IMG/VR virus record: IMGVR_UViG_3300017987_000291 | Span: 1-28,134 of that record | Reading direction: 5' to 3' (one strand) | From: a virus | Length of the DNA stretch: 28,134 nucleotides | Shown here: in pieces, positions 21,265-27,371 of the stretch | Layout of the letters: every line of letters begins with the position of its first letter | How positions within the stretch are numbered: position 1 is the stretch's first letter | Notes under the pieces: model-generated | The model's input: only the letters and a program-made list of their open reading frames with translations | Database searches by the model: none | Told to the model about the DNA's origin: nothing | Position numbers and translations under genes: made by a program

Positions 21265-21475
21265 TTTCCATCTCCTTCAACATCTCCACAGCGACACTTC
21301 GCATGATTCTGTCGTACAACTCAAATAGAGGGTCTTTGTACTTATTGACTTTCATAAAGTTCAGATTATGCCTCGCGTCTTTGAACATAAGAACACAACC
21401 ATTGGGAAACATCTTACTCAACTCTACGGTTACTTCTTCCAGATGCAACCTCTCTTCTTCACGCATTTTAGCCAT
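21158..21475 (-). CDS. Hypothetical helical protein
   Basis: 105 residues from ATG 21475 (MAKMREEERLHLEEVTVELS), which has AAGGA at normal spacing. The ATG at 21484 overlaps the preceding stop and sits directly on the ribosome site. The middle part (FPNGCVLMFKDARHNLNFMK) is beta-like. The last 35 residues are Lys/Glu/Gly low-complexity and share DNA with the start of the next gene. No family is recognised. Confidence 0.62.
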   Translation of the reverse strand: MAKMREEERLHLEEVTVELSKMFPNGCVLMFKDARHNLNFMKVNKYKDPLFELYDRIMRSVAVEMLKEMENGKNKKQAFEVNKETLAGKDGGERKGSEEEKGEGV

Positions 21476-21480
21476 GGTCA

Positions 21481-21777
21481 TCATTCCTTATGCCGCCAAA
21501 CGGCGTCGTCGTTCCAACTGTACGCCTCTCCGAGCTTCATATCTTGAGGAGCCACATCCAACAGTCCCTTGTAGAAATCGGTGTGGTCAAACAAATCTGT
21601 CCTATGCACGAGAATATTCTCGTACCCCACTGTGTTGAACATTAGATTCTGAGGCGCTTGTCCGATCACGTCATTCTTCCCAAGGCCCTCCAGAACAGCT
21701 TGGAGTGCGTCGGGGTCTTCCTTGGCAACGGCCTTCAGAAAGGCCCTTGTCGCCTTCCCGTCCTTCATCATAAGCAT
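21481..21777 (-). CDS. Hypothetical small protein, first gene of the minus-strand block
   Basis: 98 residues (ATRAFLKAVAKEDPDALQAV, NLMFNTVGYENILVHRTDLF). There is no membrane segment and no recognised family. AAAGGAG lies 7 bases before the ATG at 21777. It is the first gene leftward from the divergent control region, so it is probably expressed early relative to the rest of this block. Confidence 0.65.
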   Translation of the reverse strand: MLMMKDGKATRAFLKAVAKEDPDALQAVLEGLGKNDVIGQAPQNLMFNTVGYENILVHRTDLFDHTDFYKGLLDVAPQDMKLGEAYSWNDDAVWRHKE

Positions 21778-21825
21778 GTGCTAACTCCTTTCATGGCCAG
21801 GATTTACATCCTTCCAACATATTCC

Positions 21826-21853
21826 TTGACATTCCTGTGGAATCGGTCATAAT
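21826..21853 (+). promoter_or_regulatory. Putative early promoter (TTGACA-N16-CATAAT)
   Basis: TTGACA at 21826-21831 and CATAAT at 21848-21853 are 16 bases apart on the plus strand, in the divergent gap. The CTGTATATACAG palindrome begins two bases downstream and would cover the transcription start. This is the expected layout of a repressor-controlled early promoter for the plus-strand genes. Confidence 0.6.
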
Positions 21854-21870
21854 CCTGTATATACAGCGTT
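21851..21870. promoter_or_regulatory. Operator-like palindrome (18 of 20 bases shared with 20865-20884)
   Basis: AATCCTGTATATACAGCGTT differs at two positions from the perfect palindrome at 20865-20884. It overlaps the start of the putative early promoter and lies 74 bases upstream of the first minus-strand gene. It could control both directions. Confidence 0.6.
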
Positions 21871-21992
21871 TTCGAGGGAACGTCAATGGAGAAAACACGA
21901 AAAAAAATCAGGAGCCGACCTACGACTTGCGATTGGAGCGACTGAGCGATGGAGGACGCAGAAGACACAGCGGAAAGGATTCTAAATGATGA
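21871..21992 (+). other. Leader region with two tiny reading frames
   Basis: After the promoter there is no long ORF. A 19-codon frame at 21886-21945 (MEKTRKKIRSRPTTCDWSD, with GAGGG upstream) and a 15-codon frame at 21949-21996 (MEDAEDTAERILNDE) follow each other. A third frame of 56 codons (21986-22156, MMNELRQERHRIVKR) starts after AAGGA. None resembles a known family. They could be leader peptides, or the region may be the remains of a decayed gene (see 21993-22211). Confidence 0.3.
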
Positions 21993-22211
21993 ATGAACTG
22001 CGGCAAGAAAGACACCGAATAGTCAAACGAATTCCTTGCGAAGACGGAATACTCACACCATACAAACTTCAAAGGTTACCGATTAGTTTTGTGCGACTCT
22101 ATTTGAGGAGAACGTATCTTCCCATACGATCTAGCTGCCGAATACTACGGAATTAGTGAGTGGAACAAAGCCGTAGAAGCCCTAGAAAGGTTGGACGAAG
22201 ATGAATCCTAA
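21993..22211 (+). pseudogene. Remnant of a small early gene with two in-frame stops
   Basis: In the frame of ATG 21993 the translation reads MNCGKKDTE, TAG (22020), SNEFLAKTEYSHHTNFKGYR then LVLCDSI, TGA (22104), GERIFPYDLAAEYYGISEWN then KAVEALERLDEDES and TAA. The last part looks like real protein. Its end (EWNKAVEALERLD) matches the C-terminal motif of other genes here, such as WEDAVKAIERLD at 24327-24644. As in those, the end of the frame carries the ribosome site of the next gene and overlaps it (by 11 bases). No start codon exists after the TGA. I read this as a decayed paralogue; readthrough of both stops would be needed for a full product. Confidence 0.45.
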
Positions 22212-22704
22212 AGACATCAAGATAGGCGACACGCTCACTGCCGGTGTTCGCGCATTCAAGGTCTTGTTCTTTCTCCCGGATGCCGAAAACGGAATCTTCT
22301 TTGTAGCCGCTAAAGTAGGCAAGGATGCTGTTGTAGATGAGAGAGAAGTATTCCACCGCAATGGACACCATGTAGGCCAATACGATCCGAAAGACTCTTT
22401 TGAAACACTCATGGAAGCATACGCCAGGAATTACGGAGAGTACAAAGCTCTAAACATGGATTACTACAAGCCGGATAAATTCAGCGACACAATGCTTCTA
22501 TTAGAACAACTCGAAAAAGAAATGTCGAAGGAAGACACGGAAGAAGAACAGAAGAAAGAATATGACGCCACTTGGATGATACGAAGGCTCATCCTACTCC
22601 ATGACCAAAAAGAACGGGCGTTCAAAAACGGATTGTTCTACGGTTTCGCTTTGTGCATTCTCATTTTAGCTTGGCACATCTTTAAGGAGATGATGAATCG
22701 ATGA
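22201..22704 (+). CDS. Early protein with C-terminal TM segment
   Basis: 167 residues. The N-terminal part (MNPKDIKIGDTLTAGVRAFK then VLFFLPDAENGIFFVAAKVG) is a small beta domain of the type seen in the 23.7-25 kb genes ('GD-x-x...F'). A charged helical middle follows. A hydrophobic segment near the end (FYGFALCILILAWHIFKEMM) suggests a tail-anchored membrane protein. The start follows AAGG. It overlaps the next gene as ATGA. No family is known to me. Confidence 0.68.
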   Translation: MNPKDIKIGDTLTAGVRAFKVLFFLPDAENGIFFVAAKVGKDAVVDEREVFHRNGHHVGQYDPKDSFETLMEAYARNYGEYKALNMDYYKPDKFSDTMLLLEQLEKEMSKEDTEEEQKKEYDATWMIRRLILLHDQKERAFKNGLFYGFALCILILAWHIFKEMMNR

Positions 22705-23084
22705 ACATTCAACCAACACAGATAAACATCGCGCCAGATGGAGGACTCGACGCCGAACCAGATTTTTCTAAACCATCACAATACCAGTTTATGAAATACG
22801 GCACTAACAACAACATCAACGATGAACACGGTCTGAGAATTTCAGGCGAATACACTAAACGAGTGATAGAAGAAACCGTGAGAGAAGTTCTCTTACGACT
22901 TAAACCACAAATAGCAGAACTCGTTAAAGAACAAGTGATGGAAGATGCACAAATAATTAAGGAAGGTATATCCGAGAAGTTGTTTGAAAAGATGAAGAAC
23001 TACATCGAAGAATCGAGGGCGGATTGGGAAGAAGGATTACGGGCGGCTGAAAGAGTTCTGAACGGAGGGGATTCTGGTGAATAG
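22701..23084 (+). CDS. Early helical protein, paralogue of 23077-23427
   Basis: 127 residues. The C-terminal part (FEKMKNYIEESRADWEEGLR then AAERVLNG) is nearly the same as in the following gene, and both have a Lys/Glu-rich central helix. The N-terminal 45 residues (MNIQPTQINIAPDGGLDAEP) are unrelated to it. AAGGAG lies upstream and the start overlaps the previous stop as ATGA. The function is unknown. Confidence 0.7.
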   Translation: MNIQPTQINIAPDGGLDAEPDFSKPSQYQFMKYGTNNNINDEHGLRISGEYTKRVIEETVREVLLRLKPQIAELVKEQVMEDAQIIKEGISEKLFEKMKNYIEESRADWEEGLRAAERVLNGGDSGE

Positions 23085-23427
23085 TACAGATAAAGGAATA
23101 AGCGCGTGTGTACAAATCAATCCTGAGTGGAAAGAAGAGTTCAAGAGAGAAATCCTGAAGGAACTCTTGAATAGTGATCTAAAACTATACGCCGCAATCC
23201 GCACGATCCAAGAATATGTTGTAGACGACCTACAAAGAAGAATTCTTCCACTCATATTCGATAAGAGAATCGAAGAAATCGTGAATCAGTTTTCGGGCGA
23301 AATCGCTGAAGAAGCGTTCAAACGGATGAAGAAGTACATAGAGGAAACCAGAGCCGATTGGGAAGAGGGTCTTAGAGCCGCCGAAAAAATTCTACGGGAG
23401 GAGAACGAAGATGAAAAGACAGATTGA
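23077..23427 (+). CDS. Early helical protein, paralogue of 22701-23084
   Basis: 116 residues from a GTG start with GGAGG upstream, overlapping the previous gene by 8 bases. The C-terminal FKRMKKYIEETRADWEEGLR then AAEKIL repeats the end of the preceding protein. The middle (IQEYVVDDLQRRILPLIFDK) is predicted helical. The pair probably arose by tandem duplication. No domain is recognised. Confidence 0.68.
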   Translation: MNSTDKGISACVQINPEWKEEFKREILKELLNSDLKLYAAIRTIQEYVVDDLQRRILPLIFDKRIEEIVNQFSGEIAEEAFKRMKKYIEETRADWEEGLRAAEKILREENEDEKTD

Positions 23428-23671
23428 AGCCGATTGGACAACATACCTGTTGGATGTCGTTCCAAAAACTGCGGGAAAGACACAAAAAACTGCGGGAAAG
23501 ACACAAATCCAAGAAACGAAGCGAGCGTTCTTTGCTGGCGCGTTGGCACATCACGAGTTCATCTTACGCGCCGTGGAAAACAAAAAAGACGAAGAAGTGC
23601 AAAAAAAGCTCGATGGCATATTTGAAGAACTGCTAGACTTTCGACAAGCTGTTTTGGAGGGAAGGCAATGA
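23411..23671 (+). CDS. Early protein with a KTAGKTQ tandem repeat
   Basis: 86 residues with GGAGG upstream. After MKRQIEADWTTYLLDVVP come two copies of KTAGKTQ encoded by a 21-base direct repeat. The rest is helical (TKRAFFAGALAHHEFILRAV, DGIFEELLDFRQAVLEGRQ). The 'aFFaGa...f' segment occurs in several small phage proteins of unknown role. Confidence 0.68.
   Translation: MKRQIEADWTTYLLDVVPKTAGKTQKTAGKTQIQETKRAFFAGALAHHEFILRAVENKKDEEVQKKLDGIFEELLDFRQAVLEGRQ
23464..23507 (+). repeat. 21-bp tandem direct repeat (two copies)
   Basis: The unit AACTGCGGGAAAGACACAA recurs with an exact 21-base period, so the frame is kept and KTAGKTQ is duplicated. The absence of differences suggests a recent duplication. 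Confidence 0.85.
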
Positions 23672-23859
23672 GGTACAAGGACAGCACCGGACTCGACATC
23701 AAAGAAGGCGACTTGGTTCGCTTTCAGGGAAAGTTCTACACGATCAAGAGGTTCTTTCCAGGAAAGGGAAACATGAATACGGCAGCAATCGAGTTTGAAG
23801 AGAAGGAAGTCCACACCACAGAACTACCCGACGAGATGAACGTGGACTTGGCAATCTAG
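23668..23859 (+). CDS. Small beta protein (GDLVRFQGKFY type)
   Basis: 63 residues. DIKEGDLVRFQGKFYTIKRF is the pattern of small SH3-like barrel proteins ('v-x-x-GD-x-V-x-f-x-g-x-x-Y-x-I'). GGAGG lies upstream, and the start overlaps the previous stop as ATGA. It may be a small nucleic-acid or protein binding module; no specific family. Confidence 0.65.
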   Translation: MRYKDSTGLDIKEGDLVRFQGKFYTIKRFFPGKGNMNTAAIEFEEKEVHTTELPDEMNVDLAI

Positions 23860-23869
23860 GAGAAGAACG

Positions 23870-24325
23870 ATGGCAGACGCATCCTTTGCCCAATGGGCGA
23901 GAAAGAACACGCCTATCCACGTAGGAGGATTGTATCTTGTCCAACAAAAGCCTAAGTCAATCGGATGCAAGTATTACCCCGAAAACACAAAGGTAGACGT
24001 GTGGATTGCCAAGTCACAACTCCTTGCGGCTGACTACGAAGAAGAAGGGATAGCCTCAACAGGTGAATCACTGATATACGAATTAGAACACGATCCGAGC
24101 GCAGTAATGTTGGACGAGTACATTTGGGTATCCCTTAGCGCATGGTTGATTCAAAGATTCACATGGCTGGACAAAGACAAAACACCAATGGAAAAGTACA
24201 AAGGAGCATTGAGAGTCATTCCCAAAGATCGAAAAAATCCACAGAAGAAAACATCATGGGAAGACGCAATAGCTTCCCTTGATCGAATCGATAAATTGGA
24301 CAAGACGCGAAGAAAGGCGAGATGA
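23870..24325 (+). CDS. Early accessory protein
   Basis: 151 residues. The N-terminal part is mixed (MADASFAQWARKNTPIHVGG then LYLVQQKPKSIGCKYYPENT). The C-terminal WEDAIASLDRIDKLDKTRRK carries the short helix W(E/N)xA(V/I)xx(L/I)(D/E)R(L/I)D that also ends neighbouring genes. GGAG precedes the ATG. No known domain. Confidence 0.66.
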   Translation: MADASFAQWARKNTPIHVGGLYLVQQKPKSIGCKYYPENTKVDVWIAKSQLLAADYEEEGIASTGESLIYELEHDPSAVMLDEYIWVSLSAWLIQRFTWLDKDKTPMEKYKGALRVIPKDRKNPQKKTSWEDAIASLDRIDKLDKTRRKAR

Positions 24326-24326
24326 A

Positions 24327-24644
24327 ATGCCTCTCGAACTAGGCAATGTGTACAAAGCAAAGAACGGGAAAGAGTTTCATGTCTTCAAAAAAGTAAGAGC
24401 AGACATCGCCGCTAATGCTTGCGACATCTTTTTCGCGCACGAGTATGTCACCTTAAATGGCTTCAATTTCGAAATGTATACGGAAATCACATACAAGTTC
24501 AACGAAGAGGGGAAATTTTATGGTGCGTTTGTGAAGGCAACAAACAAAGGCTTTTGTGTACGACAACCTTATAAGGATTGGGATTTGATTCACCCTCCTC
24601 TTTGGGAAGACGCCGTGAAAGCCATAGAAAGGTTAGACCAATGA
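24327..24644 (+). CDS. Early accessory protein, paralogue of 24641-25006
   Basis: 105 residues from ATG 24327, one base after the preceding stop, with AAAGG upstream. MPLELGNVYKAKNGKEFHVF then KK and EITYKFNEEGKFYGAFVKAT match the same positions of the following gene (VGDIYVTNCGRVFRMVKK; QVTFRFNADGVFMDAFSTGH). The C-terminus is WEDAVKAIERLD. Its coding for AIERLD also contains the ribosome site (GAAAGG) of the next gene. Function unknown. Confidence 0.67.
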   Translation: MPLELGNVYKAKNGKEFHVFKKVRADIAANACDIFFAHEYVTLNGFNFEMYTEITYKFNEEGKFYGAFVKATNKGFCVRQPYKDWDLIHPPLWEDAVKAIERLDQ

Positions 24645-25006
24645 TGATCGTAGGTGACATCTACGTCACGAATTGTGGAAGAGTCTTCAGGATGGTCAAA
24701 AAGTCTTCAGCATGGTTTCCCTTTAAGGGACGCCACAGAAAGTATTATGTCTACGACGCATTTGAACTATACAGGAATAACACAACCGGAGTGTTTGGAC
24801 AAATAGACCAAGTTACGTTTCGATTCAACGCAGACGGAGTTTTCATGGATGCGTTTTCGACAGGCCATTCTCATCGCAGTCTTCATCAAAGCGATTCTGT
24901 TGGAGGAGGATTGGACATAGTGACTTACGAAAACGAGTGGTCACGTGTTGTGGCCGCGTTCAAAAGATTGGAGAAAGCCGATGAAGAAAAAACTAAAGCC
25001 GTTTAA
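24641..25006 (+). CDS. Early accessory protein, paralogue of 24327-24644
   Basis: 121 residues from ATG 24641 (ATGA overlap). MMIVGDIYVTNCGRVFRMVK and VTFRFNADGVFMDAF correspond to the previous gene. The C-terminus, NEWSRVVAAFKRLEKADEEK, is the divergent form of the shared helical motif. The two genes are tandem duplicates that have diverged. No family is recognised. Confidence 0.67.
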   Translation: MMIVGDIYVTNCGRVFRMVKKSSAWFPFKGRHRKYYVYDAFELYRNNTTGVFGQIDQVTFRFNADGVFMDAFSTGHSHRSLHQSDSVGGGLDIVTYENEWSRVVAAFKRLEKADEEKTKAV

Positions 25007-25229
25007 GTCCCACATGCTGTTGTTTGTCCGGGATGAAGACAAGCAAGAGGAAAACGTTTGGCTCGGAACGGAACGAATGGACATCAAAACAGCAAGAGTG
25101 AGAAGAAAACATTATCAGGAAAAGATCTTCCTTGACACGAACATCAAAGTGCGAATCCTCAAAGTGGAAATCCATCCTAAAGGCACGGTACAAAAAGGAA
25201 AGAAAGGAGAAAAAACGGATGCTTCCTGA
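24981..25229 (+). CDS. Small basic early protein
   Basis: 82 residues from ATG 24981, inside the end of the previous gene, with GGAG 8 bases upstream. It is basic with beta-type segments (SHMLLFVRDEDKQEENVWLG, KIFLDTNIKVRILKVEIHPK). A nucleic-acid-binding role is possible from the charge but not shown. Confidence 0.62.
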   Translation: MKKKLKPFKSHMLLFVRDEDKQEENVWLGTERMDIKTARVRRKHYQEKIFLDTNIKVRILKVEIHPKGTVQKGKKGEKTDAS

Positions 25230-25719
25230 AATAACCTACAGATCAGCCGTCATATCCGACGACAAAAAATATAGGTACACACTTCAACGCGCGTGGAAAA
25301 AAGGTAAAAAAGGAAGCGTGCTTTTCATTCTTCTCAACCCATCCACGGCGGATGAAGAAAAAGACGATCCCACTATTCGGAGAGGCATTGGCTTTGCCTA
25401 CAGATGGGGATATTCAAGAGTATGTTTTTGCAATCTCTTCGCGCGCCGAACCAAAGACCCTAATGTCCTGAAAAGAACAAGAAAGCCTGTCGGACGCCAT
25501 AATGACGAATGGATAATAAACAGGGCTTTGATTTCGAGCCGAATTGTGGTGGCATGGGGTGCTAATGGAGGACACCAAAACAGGGATTCAGAAGTTCTGT
25601 GCATGTTGGAGCAACACAGATACGATTTCAAGTTGTACTGTTTCGGGAAAACGATGATGGGCTACCCAAAGCACATTCTCTATCTCCCGAATGACGCGAA
25701 GTTGGTTCGGTACATGTAA
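25219..25719 (+). CDS. DUF1643 family protein
   Basis: 166 residues from ATG 25219, overlapping the previous gene by 11 bases. It has the complete DUF1643 signature: FILLNPSTADEEKDDPTIRR (36-55), FCNLFARRTKDPNVL, GRHND (92-96), RIVVAWGANGG (109-118) and a final GYPKHILYLP. The family is found in phages and bacteria. Its biochemical role is not established to my knowledge, though the conserved polar residues suggest an enzyme or nucleotide-binding protein. The match is strong. Confidence 0.88.
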   Translation: MLPEITYRSAVISDDKKYRYTLQRAWKKGKKGSVLFILLNPSTADEEKDDPTIRRGIGFAYRWGYSRVCFCNLFARRTKDPNVLKRTRKPVGRHNDEWIINRALISSRIVVAWGANGGHQNRDSEVLCMLEQHRYDFKLYCFGKTMMGYPKHILYLPNDAKLVRYM

Positions 25720-25731
25720 AGGAAAGAAGAA

Positions 25732-25935
25732 ATGAAAGCAAACGAATGGAAGATGCAGCTTTCCCGCGTGTGTGAATCTTGCGACGGAATAGGCATGAAA
25801 GGACATGTCTTGTGCCCTGTCTGCCGTGGAGACGGAAAGGAGATCATCAGCATGTCGCTAAAGGATTTTATGGAAAGAATGCTTGTAGAAGACGACAACG
25901 GGACTTTGAAAATCTCCTTCGACGAAAGGGAATAA
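25732..25935 (+). CDS. DnaJ-type zinc-finger small protein
   Basis: 67 residues. CESCDGIGMKG and CPVCRGDGKE form two CxxCxGxG units like the DnaJ cysteine-rich domain, able to bind one Zn. A short acidic helix follows (LKDFMERMLVEDDNGTLKIS). AAAGGA precedes the ATG. Single-finger proteins of this kind occur in phage early regions; partner unknown. Confidence 0.75.
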   Translation: MKANEWKMQLSRVCESCDGIGMKGHVLCPVCRGDGKEIISMSLKDFMERMLVEDDNGTLKISFDERE

Positions 25936-25938
25936 ACC

Positions 25939-26274
25939 ATGGACATGTTCACCATCATAGAGACATCCCGGTTCGTGAAGTGTCCGTACCACTTCGTGGA
26001 AACACTCATTCGGGCCAAAAAAGTGTTTCCGAGAAAGGTAAACGGAAAATGGTTCTTCACAAAAAAGCAAGTGGAGGAAATAAAAGTCCTCCACAAAACC
26101 CGGCTTGACCACGACAAACGAAGAAGAGCCGAATGCAGATTCATCGGAGCACACGTTACGGTCGAGATGAACGCCGCATTAGATAAACTGATGCGGAAAA
26201 AGAATCTGTCCAAATCGAAAATCCTTCGCACGGCGCTCAAGAACTACGTCGAAAGCCAAGGAGAGAAAATATGA
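25939..26274 (+). CDS. Regulator-like protein: excisionase-type HTH plus ribbon-helix-helix
   Basis: 111 residues. Residues 4-50 (FTIIETSRFVKCPYHFVETL then IRAKKVFPRKVNGKWFFTKK) follow the HTH_17/excisionase pattern of helix, turn, helix and wing ending in 'kvngkW-f-x-k'. Residues 70-106 (AHVTVEMNAALDKLMRKKNL then SKSKILRTALKNYVE) form a CopG/Arc-type ribbon-helix-helix. Two DNA-binding modules in one small protein suggest a transcriptional regulator or recombination directionality factor. The frame continues beyond its TGA as protein-like sequence (see 26271-26402). Confidence 0.72.
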   Translation: MDMFTIIETSRFVKCPYHFVETLIRAKKVFPRKVNGKWFFTKKQVEEIKVLHKTRLDHDKRRRAECRFIGAHVTVEMNAALDKLMRKKNLSKSKILRTALKNYVESQGEKI

Positions 26275-26402
26275 GTAAACGGCACGAAGAAGCATTGCGC
26301 TTGCTGCGTCTGCAACGAAATGGCTATGACAAAAGAAATGAAAAACGAAGACGCCGAAAGAGCGGCACACCAAGCAACGGAAAAAGGACAACGAAAAAAT
26401 GA
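26271..26402 (+). CDS. 43-residue frame, ambiguous; Cys-rich frame overlaps it
   Basis: ATG 26271 (ATGA overlap) to TGA 26400-26402 gives 43 very basic residues (MSKRHEEALRLLRLQRNGYD). However the next frame, which is the continuation of the preceding gene beyond its TGA, reads VNGTKKHCACCVCNEMAMTK then EMKNEDAERAAHQATEKGQR and KNDC to TAA 26407-26409. That has a CxCCxC cluster and an amphipathic helix and looks more like a real protein. It has no usable start of its own until an internal ATG. Either a +1 shift joins MSKRH to it, or the TGA is read through, or it is a relic. Confidence 0.4.
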   Translation: MSKRHEEALRLLRLQRNGYDKRNEKRRRRKSGTPSNGKRTTKK

Positions 26403-26650
26403 CTGCTAACGAACAGCTAGTGAAATGGGTCAATGGCGATCCTGTGCATGACAAGAAACGAGACATATGTTGTCCCGATTTCTCTTGTTGCCGTCCCGAA
26501 CTTCTCGCGCCCGAAGAAAGGAGGATCGAATTCCTGGGAGCCACCGAAGAGAAACGAAACGAAATGCTTTTCAAGTTTCTTGCCAAGGCCCTCCAAACAG
26601 GGACGGACAAGAAAGTCTACGTGACAGGAAAGGAGAACAGCGATGGATAA
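26399..26650 (+). CDS. Small phage protein (CCPDFSCCRPELLAP motif)
   Basis: 83 residues. MTANEQLVKWVNGDPVHDKK then RDICCPDFSCCRPELLAPEE contains a four-Cys cluster that I have seen in short phage and mobile-element proteins ('CCPDFSCC-x-P-x-l-l'), consistent with metal binding. A helical part follows (EEKRNEMLFKFLAKALQTGT). The start overlaps the previous stop. Its role is unknown. Confidence 0.72.
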   Translation: MTANEQLVKWVNGDPVHDKKRDICCPDFSCCRPELLAPEERRIEFLGATEEKRNEMLFKFLAKALQTGTDKKVYVTGKENSDG

Positions 26651-26957
26651 ACAAATGCCGGAAGTCGTTTGGGAAAACAATTTCTACCGGGCGATCCGCG
26701 CGAAGAACCGTGAGCTTCTGTTCGAAAGAAAAAGCAAAGACGCGATGGAGATGTTGATATGGATACCTCTCGAAGAAAAATCCCTGCGCTTGTTGGTTGC
26801 CGCGATACTCCGCGATCTCGCGAAATACAAACAAGTCGCCGACGCCGCCCGAGGAATATTCGGCGCGAAACCCGAATGGGGTGAAGCACTCGCGGAACTC
26901 GGCGCTGCATTGAAGGCACTCGATTCGGAAAGAAAGGAGGAAGGCCATGATGACTGA
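26643..26957 (+). CDS. Hypothetical early protein
   Basis: 104 residues, AAAGGAG upstream, overlapping the previous gene by 8 bases. It is largely helical (YRAIRAKNRELLFERKSKDA, LRLLVAAILRDLAKYKQVAD, WGEALAELGAALKALDSERK). No family is recognised. Confidence 0.66.
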   Translation: MDKQMPEVVWENNFYRAIRAKNRELLFERKSKDAMEMLIWIPLEEKSLRLLVAAILRDLAKYKQVADAARGIFGAKPEWGEALAELGAALKALDSERKEEGHDD

Positions 26958-27267
26958 AGACGATGGAGTCCATCCTTGTGCGGGGCATGTACATGATGAC
27001 ATTGGCATCGGTTTCCATCGCTGCTCTCGCAACGGAAGCTACCACGAAGAAGGAAAATGGTGGTGCAAATCATACGCGCCGTCTGAAGTGAAAAAGAGGG
27101 ATGACGCACGCGAGAAGGCATGGGAAAAAGAGCGAAAGGAAGACAAAGCCAAATGGAAACGACACGATGCCGCGCTTGAGTTGTGCGAAGGCGTTGAAAC
27201 GAAAACGTTGAAGAAGCTGGGCAGGGGTTGGCTCTCGAAGCACTTGAAGAGAAAGGGGAAACGATGA
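26947..27267 (+). CDS. Cys/His-rich early protein
   Basis: 106 residues with GGAGG upstream, overlapping the previous gene by 11 bases. The N-terminal half has Cys and His spaced as in a Zn-binding module (HPCAGHVHDDIGIGFHRCSR then NGSYHEEGKWWCKSYAPSEV). The second half is a charged helix (KRDDAREKAWEKERKEDKAK). A similar 'C...G-x-W-x-C-k-x-H-x-P' arrangement occurs in other phage early proteins. Confidence 0.68.
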   Translation: MMTEDDGVHPCAGHVHDDIGIGFHRCSRNGSYHEEGKWWCKSYAPSEVKKRDDAREKAWEKERKEDKAKWKRHDAALELCEGVETKTLKKLGRGWLSKHLKRKGKR

Positions 27268-27371
27268 ACATACAACGGTACGAAGTTGCCAAAGGCTATT
27301 TATTATTTAAATGCAACGGTACTTACGTGCTCTATAAAGACTATGAAGCCAAGCACGAAGCGCGGGGCTGA
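27264..27371 (+). CDS. 35-residue early protein, in frame with the downstream endonuclease
   Basis: MNIQRYEVAKGYLLFKCNGT then YVLYKDYEAKHEARG, from ATG 27264 (ATGA overlap, AAAGGGG upstream) to TGA 27369. The pattern 'Y-x-v-x-x-G-y...nG-x-Yv-x-Y-x-Dy' is common in very small phage proteins. The reading frame beyond the TGA goes on without a break into a NUMOD4/HNH protein. Confidence 0.6.
   Translation: MNIQRYEVAKGYLLFKCNGTYVLYKDYEAKHEARG

Noticed and set aside
22104-27371. General reassignment of TGA to Trp in the early genes
   Set aside because: Many genes in the window end normally in TGA within ATGA overlaps, and readthrough there soon meets other stops. Only individual stops remain suspicious.
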